Positions 23,469-35,650 of a stretch of 64,000 nt of DNA are shown in pieces. The translations under genes were made by a program, and so were the position numbers. Source of the DNA: Isoetes taiwanensis (Eukaryota > Streptophyta > Lycopodiopsida > Isoetales > Isoetaceae); contig JAJEKV010000075.1 of assembly GCA_021234155.1 (NCBI GenBank), positions 4,792,230 to 4,856,229 on the forward strand, written 5' to 3'. The number at the start of each line of letters is the position of its first letter. Positions within the stretch are counted from its first letter, which is position 1. Below the pieces are notes generated by a model, which saw only the letters and a list, made by a program, of their open reading frames with translations, made no database searches and was not told the DNA's origin.

Positions 23469-25076
23469 GTTTTGGACCACACCCCAAAGCCAAGAATTAT
23501 AAACATTTCTTGGGATAATTTACGAATCCCTATAGCAAGATTGAAAACTGTGCGAGGAGAGGATAACTAGCTAATCTACATTAGGTTGACTCTGATTCAT
23601 AAATGTCCTCCATATTTCCTCCATTAGTATCACCCTCAGGCACATGCTTAATTCTCCTTTATCTCTCTATGAGAAGGTCCATTAGTTGTGAATCTAGCAA
23701 AAAATGTTTGTTGAGGCGATAGTAGGCCTTCGATTTGTAATATAGATGACATATTGGAGTAGTGATATGAATGAAATAATATGGCGAGATCATATTTGTG
23801 ATCAAAATATGGGCGCCAGGCGAGATCATATTTGCAGAGCCAAAGATGCCAAAGGAAGGTTTAATATAGCCAAGGGGGGTTTATGCATGTACCTTTTCTG
23901 CATCTTCAGCACCATAGTAAAAGGAAAAGGCCAAAAGAGTTTTTTTAGTCCTCGGAGACCAATTGGTCTATGGGACATAATACAATATCCTATCCTATTG
24001 TTTAAATTTGGTTTTTCCGGGGTTCTGAAAACTTTTTAGAATTTTTTTCCAGGTTAGTTTTCTAAGGTTTAGAAGCTTTTAGCAGCCGAAAAAAATTTAC
24101 AGGTACTCCAAAAATCGGGTGTTGTGGTTTTTTCATATGATTTCCAAACTTAGGTTATGGGGATGCCTTATCCATTCCTTCTCGGATGCATGCATGTTGG
24201 CACTTCAACACATGCATTATTCATAGTCTGCTTTCTAAATTTCCTTCAGTCTGCGTAACAGGTGGTATTTTGCGCTTTATGGATTTGCCTATACATTGTA
24301 ATTCCGGCCATTCTCTTGGCTTGCAAGCTGCCGCAATGGATATTATGAGTCCAACAAGCTGCTGGAATGGATATTTTGTATATGAAGGTTACATTCTTTG
24401 TGTACCTTCTAAACTGTGCTGATGTTGTTTTAGGTTGAAGTCTTTTGTTGTATTCCAGTGGATTTCAGCACCTTTTTGTCTGTAAACTGAAGGTTGAGAT
24501 AGATTTCTTTGCAGGCCATTGTTTCTCCGGACCAAATCAATAATCATGGATTGATCTCTGTGACCTTTTTCTTCTCCCGTTCCATGAAGGATCTATAGAC
24601 TATTTTAGCAAGAAGGTATTTTATGTGTTATTTATGTTTATGACATCTTTGGTTGGCCTCGCTTTTGTTAAGCGTGCAATTATTTATTCTTTGCACTTGG
24701 CAGGTGCGTAATCCATTACAATCTTTTAAGAAAAAAGGTAATTATTATATCAGGCATATATATATTCTAATTTTTTGTAGATTTGGCATGATAGCTCACT
24801 TTACTTTGTGAGAGTTATACAAAGGGCTATGGAAAGGGTTATACGAGTTATATTTCATCCCTGAAACATTTTCACCATCTGCATGTCATGTTTGGGAATT
24901 TTAAAGGTGCTATTCGATGTAAATTATGGAGATCAAGAGGTTGTATTTTTAGTTTAAATCCTGAACATTTTAGATTTTGCAATATCTTTCATGCATCCAC
25001 TTGTTCAATTGTCATAAATGCCACATTTTCAGCTGCTTTTTGAAATTGTATCCTTCCTCAACGTGTTTCTATTGAA

Positions 25077-25275
25077 GTTCCTTGGAAGCAATATATTATG
25101 ATACACATAATTAAGAGGTCGAAAACTTCACCGAAAGGTGGTTATTGTAATTTTATCAGTCGAACCTCGCCTTCTTAGTTCCTTGGAAGCAATATATTAT
25201 GATACACATAATTAAGAGGCCGTAAACTCGAACCTCAAAGAGGGTTATTGTAATTTTATCAGGTCAAACCTCAGT
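25077..25275 (+). repeat. tandem pair, ~101-bp period
   Basis: GTTCCTTGGAAGCAATATAT begins both copies (25077 and 25178), and GGTTATTGTAATTTTATCAG closes the shared part. A second small pair with a 45-bp period (TTATTGTATTTGAATCA) follows at 25289-25375. Confidence 0.85.
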
Positions 25276-27670
25276 CTTCTTAGTTGACTTATTGTATTTG
25301 AATCATGTTTTCTAGCTGTCTCATTTAGCAAATTTATTGTATTTGAATCAGGTTTTCTAGCTATTTCATTCTATTAAACATTGTTAAAATAGTCATGGGG
25401 CATTCAGCAAATGGCAATAACCAAAAGTATAATGACCTTTGCAAAATTTTTTCTACTTGAATGATATAGGAAAATGTTGGAGCTCCATGAGGCATGGAGG
25501 ATTACATCCTGCCTTTCGTGCTACACAAGAATAAGCATATCAGAAGTGTTTGAGGATGTTCCAGGCATTGTTTAACTTCATATGGACATGATCAAGGGCA
25601 TTCTAGATCATCTCCCATAGGTCGACTTGATGTTGGAACAAAGTTTATGCAAAAATGCAAAAGATAACATGTTTTCAGCCTGTTCATGTCTCTATTTGGC
25701 CAATGTTTTCTGCTATTTGGCCAATGAAATACCTTTTCTAAGTGTATTGTCCCTTATTGTTTTGTTTTGCAGTTCAAGCATTGATCTATTGTGGGTCTGG
25801 CTCTAATTCAAAGGGCATTTCAAGCGCTTATGGAGGTACCAAATATTCTGCGTTCTGGTGCTAATTCAAAAGACATTTATGTCCTTGCCAACATTTTGAG
25901 ATTCTTAGAATTTTTGAGTCAAAGATGCCCAACTGCAGGTAACAGATGCATACCCAATATTCTGCTACTCATAGTTTGCATGTGATGGTCAAGTGTGTTT
26001 CCTACAACAAAGTTTAAGAATCGTGATCACACATGATGCTCAAGTGTAGTTTAAAAGGTCTATACCAAATACTTTCTACTCACGCTTTCACATGATGCTC
26101 AAGTGCAATACACCGTATACCAAATATTCTGGGTATTCTCACAACATAAGCTCCAAATATTATTAAGGTCTAAATAAAAACAATTTCTCAGGTTGCAAGC
26201 AATTTCTCCGGTGTGTGATAAATTCAAAGACTTTGAGCTAGACTATCAGTATAACCATGAATGTACTTCTATATTATTTTGATAATTTCCATCAATTATA
26301 TATTAGGTTCTCAGATGATTTTAATTCAGACTGATTATATGTCAAAGCTCAATCATGCTTCTATTTTCACTAGCCTCGATTCTGGTATGCTCAATCCTAT
26401 TCTATTTTCAATAGCCTTTTCTTATCAGGTTCTGCAGTTTGTAGCATTGAAGTTGAAAATGTCGTGTGCTTTTTCTTGGTGTGCATCATGATGCATTATT
26501 GTGGGTGGCTGGGAATTGTTTTTTGGTAGGCCAAGAGCTGACACCTGCTTTTAACCTAGATTACATAGACATGTCATCAAGCAAAGCTAGATTATATGGA
26601 CTTTACTTTTTACTTGGCTAAATTATATGGTATATGCTTTTTATTTGGCTCGACATCCATAACCTTCTCGTCCATCTAGCTTTTTAACCATTCATTCAGA
26701 AATAAAGGAGCGGTTTGACTTGAACTTAACATGAACAATAAGCCTCCGCTTCGCCAAAAAGAAAGAATCTAGGTCTTTTTGTCCCATCTTCACTTGATCT
26801 TGCTGCCAAGTTAAACATTATACTGAAGAGCTCATTTTTGTGTGAGACATGCCATTTATGTTCGATGAGCTCGATTCCGCTTTGCACTTGATATGCTTTG
26901 TCCTTACCATCCTATATTCCCTCTTCACTAAAATGCTCTCTCTTCCATGCCATTCCATATTTCCTTCTTTGTATCTCTAGCATTTCTTTCTCCCGTTGTT
27001 TGGTCCAATGAAGATGAGGTCGATAGCTTGGTAACTAGCATTCTAAATGAATTTCATGCTCTTTAATGTTCGAAGGTGTTCTCAAGAATGAGGATATATG
27101 AGGAATTTCAAGAAGCGATGCTACTTTACGATCAACAATTGTGGTAAGCATCTTTCAAAACTTGGTCTTTAAAGTTTTACTTTGTTTTAATGATTTTTTT
27201 ATTAAGCACTAGAAATTGAAATAGAAATTGAGAAGATGGTTATGTTGTTTAGCAGAAGAACTTAGGTAATGTTCCATATCTCTACTTTCCAAGCTGATTG
27301 TCAACAATTCTTGCATTCTTATTTTGTTGTAATTGGCTTTTACTGTCTTCCATTTGTCTTGATAATATCTTCAATGCAAGTCAATGTATTGCAAAACAAT
27401 TGCAAGTAGAATATCCTTTATCTCTTCTGAATTGCCTCATCTCGTGTTCTCCTAGAACCACGGCCTATGCACAAAAGTTGTTGAGAAAATTCTATGTACA
27501 TCCCTTTTATTCATTTTGTTGAGGTCAATTTTTGAAATGCGCATTATAGCTGGCTTTGCAGTATTCCTTGACAATTTGACACCACACAAAAGAATGTAGA
27601 TTTACCACGGAAAATGTGTGCAAACATGCTGCTGCAGAATGAGTGTGTAAGATTATTATGAAGCTTGAGA

Positions 27671-27892
27671 GAATCTCCATTGATATTTGCATGGCGGTCG
27701 CTTGGGTTCACAATGAAGGCCCATTGCATCTCTTGGTGAGTAGTAATACATGCATCTTGCACCATATATTGCATAGTTTGGAATCTCCATCGATATTTGC
27801 ATGGCGGGCCATTGGGTCTTCACAATGAAGGCCATTGCATCTCTCCGGTGAGTAGTAATACATGCATCTTGGTATATATATTGCATAGTTTG
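27671..27892 (+). repeat. tandem pair, 110-bp period
   Basis: Both copies (27671 and 27781) start GAATCTCCAT and contain GAGTAGTAATACATGCATCT. Minus-strand open frames over this region are products of the repetition. Confidence 0.85.
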
Positions 27893-28304
27893 GAAATCGA
27901 AGCGCTAAAGAAACAAGTTGCAATCTTGAATCGGTGTAGTATAAGGCAATGAGGTCTGGGATAACGAGTTTCGATATGATGAAGATAATGAAAGTGCATG
28001 CGTCCCAACAAAGTGAGAATTTTTGAAGTTGACAATTGAAGGCAAGAGAAGTTTATTGAATGGGCAAGCATTAGAAAGAGGATGGCGGCAAAAGCGAGAA
28101 TTTTGTGAAACATGATGGGCTAAGATTATAATTATGCATTAGATCAATCTTGAAGGTGATATTATCAATTTTGAGAACATTTTTGTCAATTATTTTTTTG
28201 CCCTTCATTTATGAGTTATTGTGGAAGGTCATCGGTCCTTATGATGATTCCATTTGGTAATGTAATCCAAAGCTAATAAACAAACGCCAAAAGTCACTGG
28301 TCAA

Positions 28305-28532
28305 ATGGCCAGCTTACGCTTGGCGCGTCTGCGGATGGTGGTTTTCGTCCCCAAATCGTCTCATATACGGAACTCACTCCTGCTGAAGAGTATCTCACCT
28401 GCTCCTTCCTTTAGAAATAAAGCATCTTTAAACTCTTGGCGGCTTTCTGATCAAAGTGCATACATCAACACCCGCGCCATACCACCACCACGACACCGAG
28501 GCCCGTGCCCTTTAGTCCAAGATGATGCGTAG
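28305..28532 (+). CDS. short hypothetical open frame (75 aa)
   Basis: This frame starts MASLRLARLRMVVF and is rich in Arg and Ser with few acidic residues at the N-terminus, a composition compatible with an organellar targeting peptide. It is GC-richer than its flanks. There is no known domain and no obvious continuation, and it may be chance. A host exon 1 is one alternative. Confidence 0.2.
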   Translation: MASLRLARLRMVVFVPKSSHIRNSLLLKSISPAPSFRNKASLNSWRLSDQSAYINTRAIPPPRHRGPCPLVQDDA

Positions 28533-29165
28533 TAATCATCGCAAGACAGGCGTTGGTTCACAGCTACATACAATGCGAGATGTTCAAAAATGCTCAAAGG
28601 ACCCGGATAGCAATGTTATGCACTTATTGTAAGTACCTGCTTCTAGCGTTTATTCGATAGTTAATGACATACGGTGGTAATTATTCTAAAAATGCTCTAT
28701 CGATAGTTTCATTTGACAAAAATTGCACTTCCCTACTACTAATACCCATTGCTTATTTTGTCCAATGTTGTAAATCCAAGCTCTTTATTGCAAAAATCAT
28801 TTGCCTTCTCAAGAGAAGCTACATTATAAAAGCTTCTCTTATTATGTTATTTGCACTTTTTTTGTTTTGTGTGTACGATATTGTCCTGGTATTTATGATT
28901 TATGTGACTACTTGATGTAGAAAAGATATGGATCCATCATTTCATGTTCTTCCATAGGGTTAATGAAGATGTTTAATAGAGTAAACGTCAAAAGCTAGCC
29001 CCCGCCACCGGGATCACAAAGAAAAACCTGAGTCATGGCCGATCAAAAGATTGATGTGTCGTAGCCATATGATGCATAATGTGCGGGTTGGGGTTGTTTA
29101 AACATTGCTCGCTTGATGTAAGATATCATATCCTCCGCGTGACCATCTATCGTGACGATATTAAT
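28533..29165. other. unassigned AT-rich spacer
   Basis: I see nothing in this stretch beyond AT-rich sequence. Confidence 0.4.
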
Positions 29166-29860
29166 TAGGTGCATCCATTGCACGCCGAGGCCCTAGAAAG
29201 CTTAAACGCATTACTTCCTCACGTAATTGGCAATTTAACTCGAAATGTCCAATGCGCATTAGCTAACACCACCAGGATTAAAGGTCCGTTAATGACGTTT
29301 CTATCGCCCAATATCGCGAGATCGCCGATGACCCACGCCAAACGCCATAAACCCACGCCTATTGACACGGCCGGGATGTCGCTGAATTGTTTCATGCGCC
29401 TGGCGCACGAATCATGGTGCGCCGAAGTTTACCACGCTAAACGCCTGATAAATCCACCGCGACATGCAATGCCGGACGCGTACCCCGCCGTGAACTTGCC
29501 GCCATGCCTACCGCACGGCCCATGGAAATGCCAATGCCGTTAAACCACGGCATCTATACGCGGGTCGTGGATCTGTTCGGGTATTCACCGCGGGAGACCG
29601 CCAAAGACGTCGACCCGGGCCACACGTTGTTAGGGATTCCGCCTGCTCGAACCCAACGTGACATTTTAACGTCAACGCGAAATACCGGCGGATGCACATC
29701 GGGTTACCGTCGCCTCTAAACCACTAATAACGCGTCGTCGTTCGCAGCGATTAATACTTGTCTTGTACGTAGCGCTAACGTCGAGAGCGGATGATGGCGT
29801 GGCCAATGATACCGTAAGCGGCCACGCGCCCGGCTAGCGTCGTTAAGCAGCTTGATCGAA
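29166..29860. other. CpG-rich block of unknown origin
   Basis: CG dinucleotides are dense here (for example TATCGCGAGATCGCCGATG near 29310) compared with the CpG-poor flanks. A + frame (29169-29543, MHPLHAEALESLNALL...) is open for 124 codons but shows no domain. CpG retention suggests recent insertion or lack of methylation. Similar CpG-dense, ACGTCG-containing DNA occurs at 55190-55812. Confidence 0.4.
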
Positions 29861-29869
29861 ATTTTGAAA

Positions 29870-30250
29870 AAAATTTATTTAATATTATTTAATATTTATT
29901 TTAATATTAGTTAATATTCATATTAAATATTAACAAATAATATTTTGTATAAATAAATATTTAATAATATCTATTAATATTAAATAATATTAATATTAAC
30001 AATAATATTAATAGTATTAATAAATATTAAATATGAACAAAATAAATCGAATAAAAATTTAAAAATTCGAAAAATAGAAACAAATATTGATTAAATTATA
30101 TTAGTATTGATATCATAGTAGATAAACATTATTATTTAATATGTAATTAAATGTTAGAATAAAAAATAGAATCGAGCATAAAATTAACATAAACAAAGAA
30201 ATCATAAGTAATAAAAAACAAAGCATAAAAAATTTAGATTGAATTCAATT
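29870..30250. repeat. extremely AT-rich TTAATATT block
   Basis: About 380 bp of almost pure A/T built from TAATATT/AATATTA words, abutting the CpG-rich block. No gene. Confidence 0.8.
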
Positions 30251-30389
30251 AATATATTTCCTGATGTAATTTGCACATTACAAAATATATTGAGTCTTTA
30301 GTTGTTGCTCTCTTCTTCTTAAGTCTTCATTAAGCCTTAGTCTTCATTGCACATATTATATTGTATCATAACAATTAGTTCATTGTAGT

Positions 30390-31790
30390 CACAAATAATT
30401 ATCCCACAATGAATTGATACACTTCCTTGGATTCATTGCCCGGCAGCGTCTTAGATAGCGCATGGCCGCCTTTTTGAAGGCCCTTTTCGCGTTCATCTTT
30501 AGCGGTAGGCGGCAGATAAAATGACTTCTATTGAGGAATGAGCACCAAAGAGCTAATGTTAATTGATTCAACCAGGAACCTACATTATAAACCAAATTTA
30601 TACTTACAAATAGCTTATCCAGAAAGCCATATTGCCGGGACCGGTCTTATTGGCACTATGGCGCCACTTGATGGTCCCCGCCGGCGTCCGGTAACAACCT
30701 TTATTCTAGCTTCCCCTTTCTTTGATAATATGTTGGCCTTCAAACACTACAATGCAATACAAGGACTTAGTCCACATGGCGTCATCTAATTATCTCGACT
30801 CTCAGGCTACAATGCAATACAAGGACTTAGTCCACATGGCGTCATCTAATTATCGACTCATGGGAGAGATGATGTGTACTTGAAATGCCTCATCGATCAA
30901 CGGATAAGTTGCCACTTCCCTCTCTCGAGACTCCACGTAGCTTTGGCAAAGGCTTTCAGCTGCTTCTTCTGATTACCTCTGCAAAATATAAATAAAATAT
31001 GAGTACAATGAGGTTATAATGAAGAGCGAAAAGAGCCCTAATACACAGTGGCTTTAACATGTTTACCACCTTGAACAAACCTCCCTCCATGAGATCTCTC
31101 GACGAGCTTCGGGATAATCTGCTTCTAAAATCTCCTTGATCCTCTCTTTTTGCCTCATCATTAGGCTCCAGGTTCCATTCACCCTTGTGGACGTTTTGGC
31201 AAATGCTATTTGTGACACTATTAGCCATCTTCCAAAATTGTTGCCAAAATCTTTGATCTTTAAATTGGTGACACCTTCTTGTTACTACACTCAACATCGA
31301 CTAACATATGAATATGTGTTAGTGAACAAAAAAGGGCATAATTCAAGATGAACTCACTCATATTCAAAAGATGCCTTCGTGGAGGTGATGCGGGTGGTGC
31401 CTTACGATCTTTAATAGAACTTGAAGAGGTGCGTCCACTCCGGCGTGAGCGGCGGTCGGTGCTCATTCGTCGCGGGTTGGATCCCCTCGTCCTCGGGAAA
31501 GCCCAAGATTGAATTCTGAAGAGGTGTATGAGCTATGGCGTGGAGGTCATGGGCGCGGAACCTCCTTCTACTTTGTTCCTGCTGACCTTGCGGCGCAATC
31601 TCCATTTAAAGTCATCCCAAGTTGCAAGGCATTCCACCTATCTTGAGGGGTTATCATGGATTGATATCTCGGGGTTCCACCGCTCTTCATCTTCCTCCTC
31701 GAATCGAGGTCCTTTTCCTCAGACTCTTCGTCTTTCATGAGAAGAAGATCGCCCGAACTCTGACGGCGAACATTATGCATAGGAAAAGAA
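30390..31790 (-). pseudogene. unidentified multi-exon coding remnant
   Basis: Reading leftward on the minus strand there are coding-looking blocks: an acidic start MKDEESEEKDLDSRRKMKSG (31730), PRYQSMITPQDRW, a Ser/Arg-rich STDRRSRRSGRTSSSSIKDR (31440), RFWQQFWKMANSVTNSICQN (31240), and ESREREVATYPLIDEAFQVH (30910). Frames change between blocks and stops intervene, so the gene is either multi-exon or broken. The charged start suggests a DNA-binding or transposon accessory protein; I do not recognise the family. Confidence 0.35.
30747..30857 (+). repeat. tandem pair, 60-bp period
   Basis: CTACAATGCAATACAAGGAC and the following bases through GGCGTCATCTAATTATC occur at 30747 and again at 30807. 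Confidence 0.9.
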
Positions 31791-31859
31791 GGGCCTTAAC
31801 CCGCATTTACACACTACATTTAAAAACATTAGAGCGTTAAAAATAAATGGTTAGCGACC

Positions 31860-32290
31860 ATTTTATCCTAGAAAATAATCCATACCAAATCCCACAATGG
31901 TGGAGGTGGCGGTGGTGGCGAAGCTAAACTGAGCGGCCAACCGCCTCTTAAAGGCCTTTTGCAGGTTTAGAACTGTCAATAAGGCTACCAAGCCACCGCA
32001 GTAAAGTTATGAACAATAGATATGCCATCGTGCATTATCCCATGGTTCTTTGGACATGTGCAAAACTTGCAAGTTATTTATATGGAGTCACGATGAATAA
32101 CATAGTAGGAAAGCAACAAATGTTAGCAACATGGGAAGTTCATTACAAAAAACATTGGGATTTGAATAATTAAAAAGTGTCTTTATATATTTGGTTATTA
32201 GACAGTTAAAATTTACTACTCTTAAACATGGCAAGATATACAATATTGTATTCATGCTTTGAGTTGTGATAACAACAATTTTGACATCTC
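31860..32290. other. unassigned spacer
   Basis: AT-rich DNA between two minus-strand coding remnants; nothing recognised. A small palindrome, AAATGG...CCATTT, lies at 31845-31863 beside a CACTACA word at 31811. This is not enough to call a CACTA end. Confidence 0.3.
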
Positions 32291-32299
32291 AAGGCATCC

Positions 32300-33790
32300 A
32301 TGCACTTCATAATGCCGTCTTTGTCTCTGTGGTAGAAGATATTCCAACACTTTGTAAGGCTTCAACAACTTGAGAAGCTTTGGTCGTGATGAGAATCGTC
32401 TTCACGTAGGCACATCATTCTTGTTTTTGCTCCTCCAACTTGTCAAGGCGTCGTTGGTACATATGGGTTGGATTAATCCATTGGGCATTGTTGTTATTAT
32501 TAAACCACTCCATTAGCAAAGCAAGCACGAAATCGAAGCATCTCATAAATATATCCCAATGCATAGACATCATGAATTTCGTGTCCCCATACGATCATCA
32601 TCCTTTGATTTCTCAAACCACCGGTTCCTCTAACCATGGATATTTTGCTTGTCCATCCAGAAAGCAAATGCCGGAACACTTCAACAAGGGACGACGCTCT
32701 TTTGGCATAAAATGAATTGCATTGTCCCAATCACCAATGGCCACACACACATTTTGGTACTCATCATCAAAATGTAATTTGACTCTCTTGCAATTAAGCT
32801 TTGTGTGAGTGAAGTGGCCTTTGTGGATCTCAAGGACACCTACGCTGGGGCAAGAGCTATCTACGGAACATCTTGATATACAACTTCGCATTTTGCTCCT
32901 AAGTTCGATTGCCTATGTGTTTGTCCGGTTCTTCTTGGCGCTCTAGCAATTGCATTTGACCATCTTCTAAAACGTGACAAGTTATTAGGTAAATAGTCAA
33001 ACAAGTGTGCAAGTGTCTCTCCATTCATGAAAGGTCGAATCACCATTGGCCCTATGGTATCCCCACTAGAGCTAGCAACTTCATATGCAAGTCCAATGGA
33101 TGTAGCCAAAGGATCACGGGGCTCTTGAAGCGTATGTATCTTTGAGCCATCTCATGCGTCTACGCCTATCTTTTGCCCTTGAAAACCCATCCACTATATA
33201 GCTCATCATCTAGGAAGTGTTGTGTTCCGTTGATCTTGATTTGATACGTGCGATGTGTTGGTTTCTCCTCAATAAAGGCGTATCACATCCACGGCCTCTG
33301 GGTATGGGATCAACAAAAGATTGATGTGTTCATGTGATTCTCCAAAGAAAAGTGGGGCTTGCTAGGCCCTGCTCCACTAGAGCTTCCCCATGCAAAGCAT
33401 TTTTTATTACCTCAACCGGCGTGCATTGAGATCCGCAATGATGTTCTTTTGATCTGCCGCGTCGCTTCTTTGAGGAATTCCATGAAGCTACCCATTCCTT
33501 GACCGCGAGCCTCGGCATTGGGACTTTTAAGGCCAATACTTCAAACATGTCTTCAGTTCATCCATGGGGTTTCAATCATTGGCTTTTAATGCGTCAAGGA
33601 GAGAAGTTAACATTTCTTCTTGACCTGGCCATTTTTGTGCTAACTCAAATTGGCACTTCCTTTTCACATGTCGACAAAATGGTTTGGACCGTTGACCCGG
33701 TTGCATCTCTCGATGGGGACTTTCGTTAGCACATATCTCATTTATGACCACGCGTCTAATCTCACTAACCATTTGTGTCTTCACACTTTC
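32300..33790 (-). pseudogene. unidentified minus-strand coding remnant
   Basis: Coding-looking blocks run leftward: MVSEIRRVVINEICANE and WPGQEEMLTSLLDALKAND (33570-33784), AVKEWVASWNSSKKRRG (33450), a block with SSSGDTIGPMVIRP (33050), VKLHFDDEYQNVCVAIGDWD (32750) and FDFVLALLMEWFNNN (32500). Each lies in its own frame with stops between. The density of hydrophobic-charged blocks suggests a real former gene. It could be a second gene of the CACTA-like DNA or of an unrelated element. I cannot name a family. Confidence 0.35.
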
Positions 33791-34075
33791 GGGCCATACC
33801 TACAAACCAATTTAGATTCATTAATCTTGCTTTGTGACTTTTTTCAAACCTTCATTATAAATCTTTACCTACTTTCTTAAGAGTTAGTTTCCCTTTTAAT
33901 TTTTTTTTTTTGAAACCAACTATTGAAATTTCTTCTTGCTCTTAACCACTCCACATTAGTGTTTCTTTGACATCCCCTAACATTTTTAAAAAACAACATT
34001 CTTAACTAGAAACCGAAAATCAATAATGCAATTTTTTTCAAAACCACCGCCTCTTGTCCAATCCAGTAAAGATTT

Positions 34076-34576
34076 CTATTTATTGATATATTAATAAAAA
34101 AATAAACAAGAGTAGGCGGTGAGCTTGGACCGAACACCTAGTTTTCTTCCACTCAAGGCCCGAGCCGACCATGCCCTTTGTCCAAGTCTCCCCAATTTTT
34201 TTTTTCTAAACTAAATACATTAATCAATAAAATTACAAAGAGTAAGCGGTGAGCTTGGACCCGAACACCTAGTCTTCTCCACTCAAAGTGCGGGCCGACC
34301 ATGCCCTTGTCCAAGTCTCCCCAATTTTTTCTAAACTAAATACATTAATCAATAAAATTACAAAAAGTAAGCGATTGAGCTTGGACCCAGAACACCTAGT
34401 CTTCTCCCACTCAAGGCGGGCCGACCATGCCCCTGTCCAAGTCTCCCCAATTTTTCTAAACTAAATACATTAATCAATAAAATTACAAGAGTAAGCGGTG
34501 AGCTTGGACCCGGAACATCTAGTCTTCTCCCACTCAAAGGCGGGCCGACCATGCCCCCTGTCCAAGTCTCCCCAAG
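34076..34576 (+). repeat. tandem array, four ~125-bp units
   Basis: Each unit contains TAAGCGGTGAGCTTGGACC, GAACACCTAGTCTTCTCC, GGGCCGACCATGCCC and GTCCAAGTCTCCCCAATTTT, with T-runs at the unit ends. The CTAGTCTTCTCCA(C/T)TC word recurs in the pair at 53940-54110, on the other side of the CACTA-type genes. Confidence 0.85.
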
Positions 34577-34939
34577 TTTTTTTTTTTTTTTGACCTAAAT
34601 AAAACATTAAAATTTTATTCTCCTACTCAAACTCAAATTCTTACCTAGAATGTCTTCGAGCTCAAAATCGATTTCCAAAAGACGCATTTTGTTATTAGTG
34701 TACATGCAAAAAAAAATAAAGGCGTTCAATAATTAGAAAACTTACATAAATAAAGAAATAAAAAAAAAAAAAACCATTCACGTTAAAAATATCATTGACA
34801 TTAAAACTATTTACATTGTTAATTAAAAAGAACTATATATTGACATGTAAAAACAAAAAAAAATAAAAAAATAAAAAAAAGGAAGAACATAAAAGAAGGG
34901 GCCTAAGCCTTTCAGCGGCGTCCCCTTCTTATAATAAAA

Positions 34940-35280
34940 AAATAGAGGAAGAATGGGCCCCTGCCTTTTCTTTCAGCGGCGTCCCTCTTCTTCCATGGAA
35001 AAAAAAAAGAGGAAGAAGAAGAAGAAGAAATAGAAGAAGAAGAAGAAGAAATGGGAGATAGGAAAGAAAGATTGAATAGAATGAGAAAGTGATGAAGAAG
35101 AAGAAGAAGAAAATGAATAGAAGATTGGAAGAACGGAAGATTAGAAGGAAAAAACCAATGATTGGAAGAAGATTGGAAGAAGAAGGAGAAGGATTGATTC
35201 ATACTAAGAAGAGGCGAAATGGATTGAAGAAAACAAGGATGGAAAGAAGAGGAGGATAGAAATGGGATGGATTGAAAACA
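34940..35280 (+). repeat. polypurine, GAA-rich tract
   Basis: An imperfect GAA/GGAA-rich purine strand, densest at 35007-35112. Minus-strand open frames here are Ser/Phe/Leu low complexity and not genes. Confidence 0.8.
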
Positions 35281-35499
35281 AAGAAAAACAAGAAGCCCTA
35301 AATCTATCAAACAACAAGCCCTAATTCAAAAAAATAGAGTTGATTGATCCATTGAAATACCTTTGGATGCTTTGCTTGAAGCTTGGAAAGGACCGCAAGG
35401 ATGATCCGCGCCAAAAATCGCCCAAAAACGCTCCTCCGGCCGCTTAGAACCAAAAAACTAGGGCGGCGGAAAAGCCGGTTCTTTTTCGTAAAAATTCTG

Positions 35500-35600
35500 G
35501 AGCGTCGTTCAGCGGCGTTGTAACGTCGTTCAACGATATCTGTTAACGTCGTTGGCCAGACGCGTCTATAACGGCGTTTTTGTGTTAAACGGCGTGCCTT
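35500..35600. repeat. CACTA-type subterminal palindrome cluster, left
   Basis: GTCGTTCAGCGGCGTT, AACGTCGTTCAACGA, AACGTCGTTGG and a block ending GTTAAACGGCGTGCC. The last block recurs at 36663-36705 as GTTAAACGACGTGCC. The same ACGTCGTT/AACGACGT words fill 54320-54610 and 55690-55812. Confidence 0.65.
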
Positions 35601-35650
35601 TTTTTTATCAAGACATATATTTGGTCCCCATATCTTTGTCACCTTCCCCA

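Larger units (their letters stand above)
20555..23757 (+). repeat. dispersed repeat, copy split by a solo LTR
   Basis: The parts at 20555-20973 and 23474-23757 align in order with 10730-11420. Shared words include AGGCTAGG, AAGCCTGCTA, GGACCAC, CAAAGCCAAGAAT and GGATAACTAGC. A GACA-rich microsatellite lies near 20692-20725. The solo LTR interrupts it exactly where the other copy is continuous (near 11125). Confidence 0.7.
23758..28304. other. AT-rich region with exon-like scraps
   Basis: No complete gene is recognised. The stretch 25791-25938 reads ALIQRAFQALMEVPNILRSG..., follows a TTTGCAG acceptor and ends at a good AG/GTAACA donor. It looks like a helical exon, but an in-frame stop sits near its 5' end and I do not know the family. 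Upstream, 25460-25560 can be read as MEDYILPFVLHKNKHIR-like residues. This may be an eroded multi-exon host gene or a captured fragment. Confidence 0.35.

Noticed and set aside
30745-30760. CACTACAATGC as a CACTA end
   Set aside because: It is part of a simple 60-bp tandem pair and does not match the right terminus beyond CACTACAA.
31811-31866. CACTACA followed by a small palindrome as the left CACTA terminus
   Set aside because: Only seven bases match the right end (CACTACAAGGAAC expected), so it could be chance.
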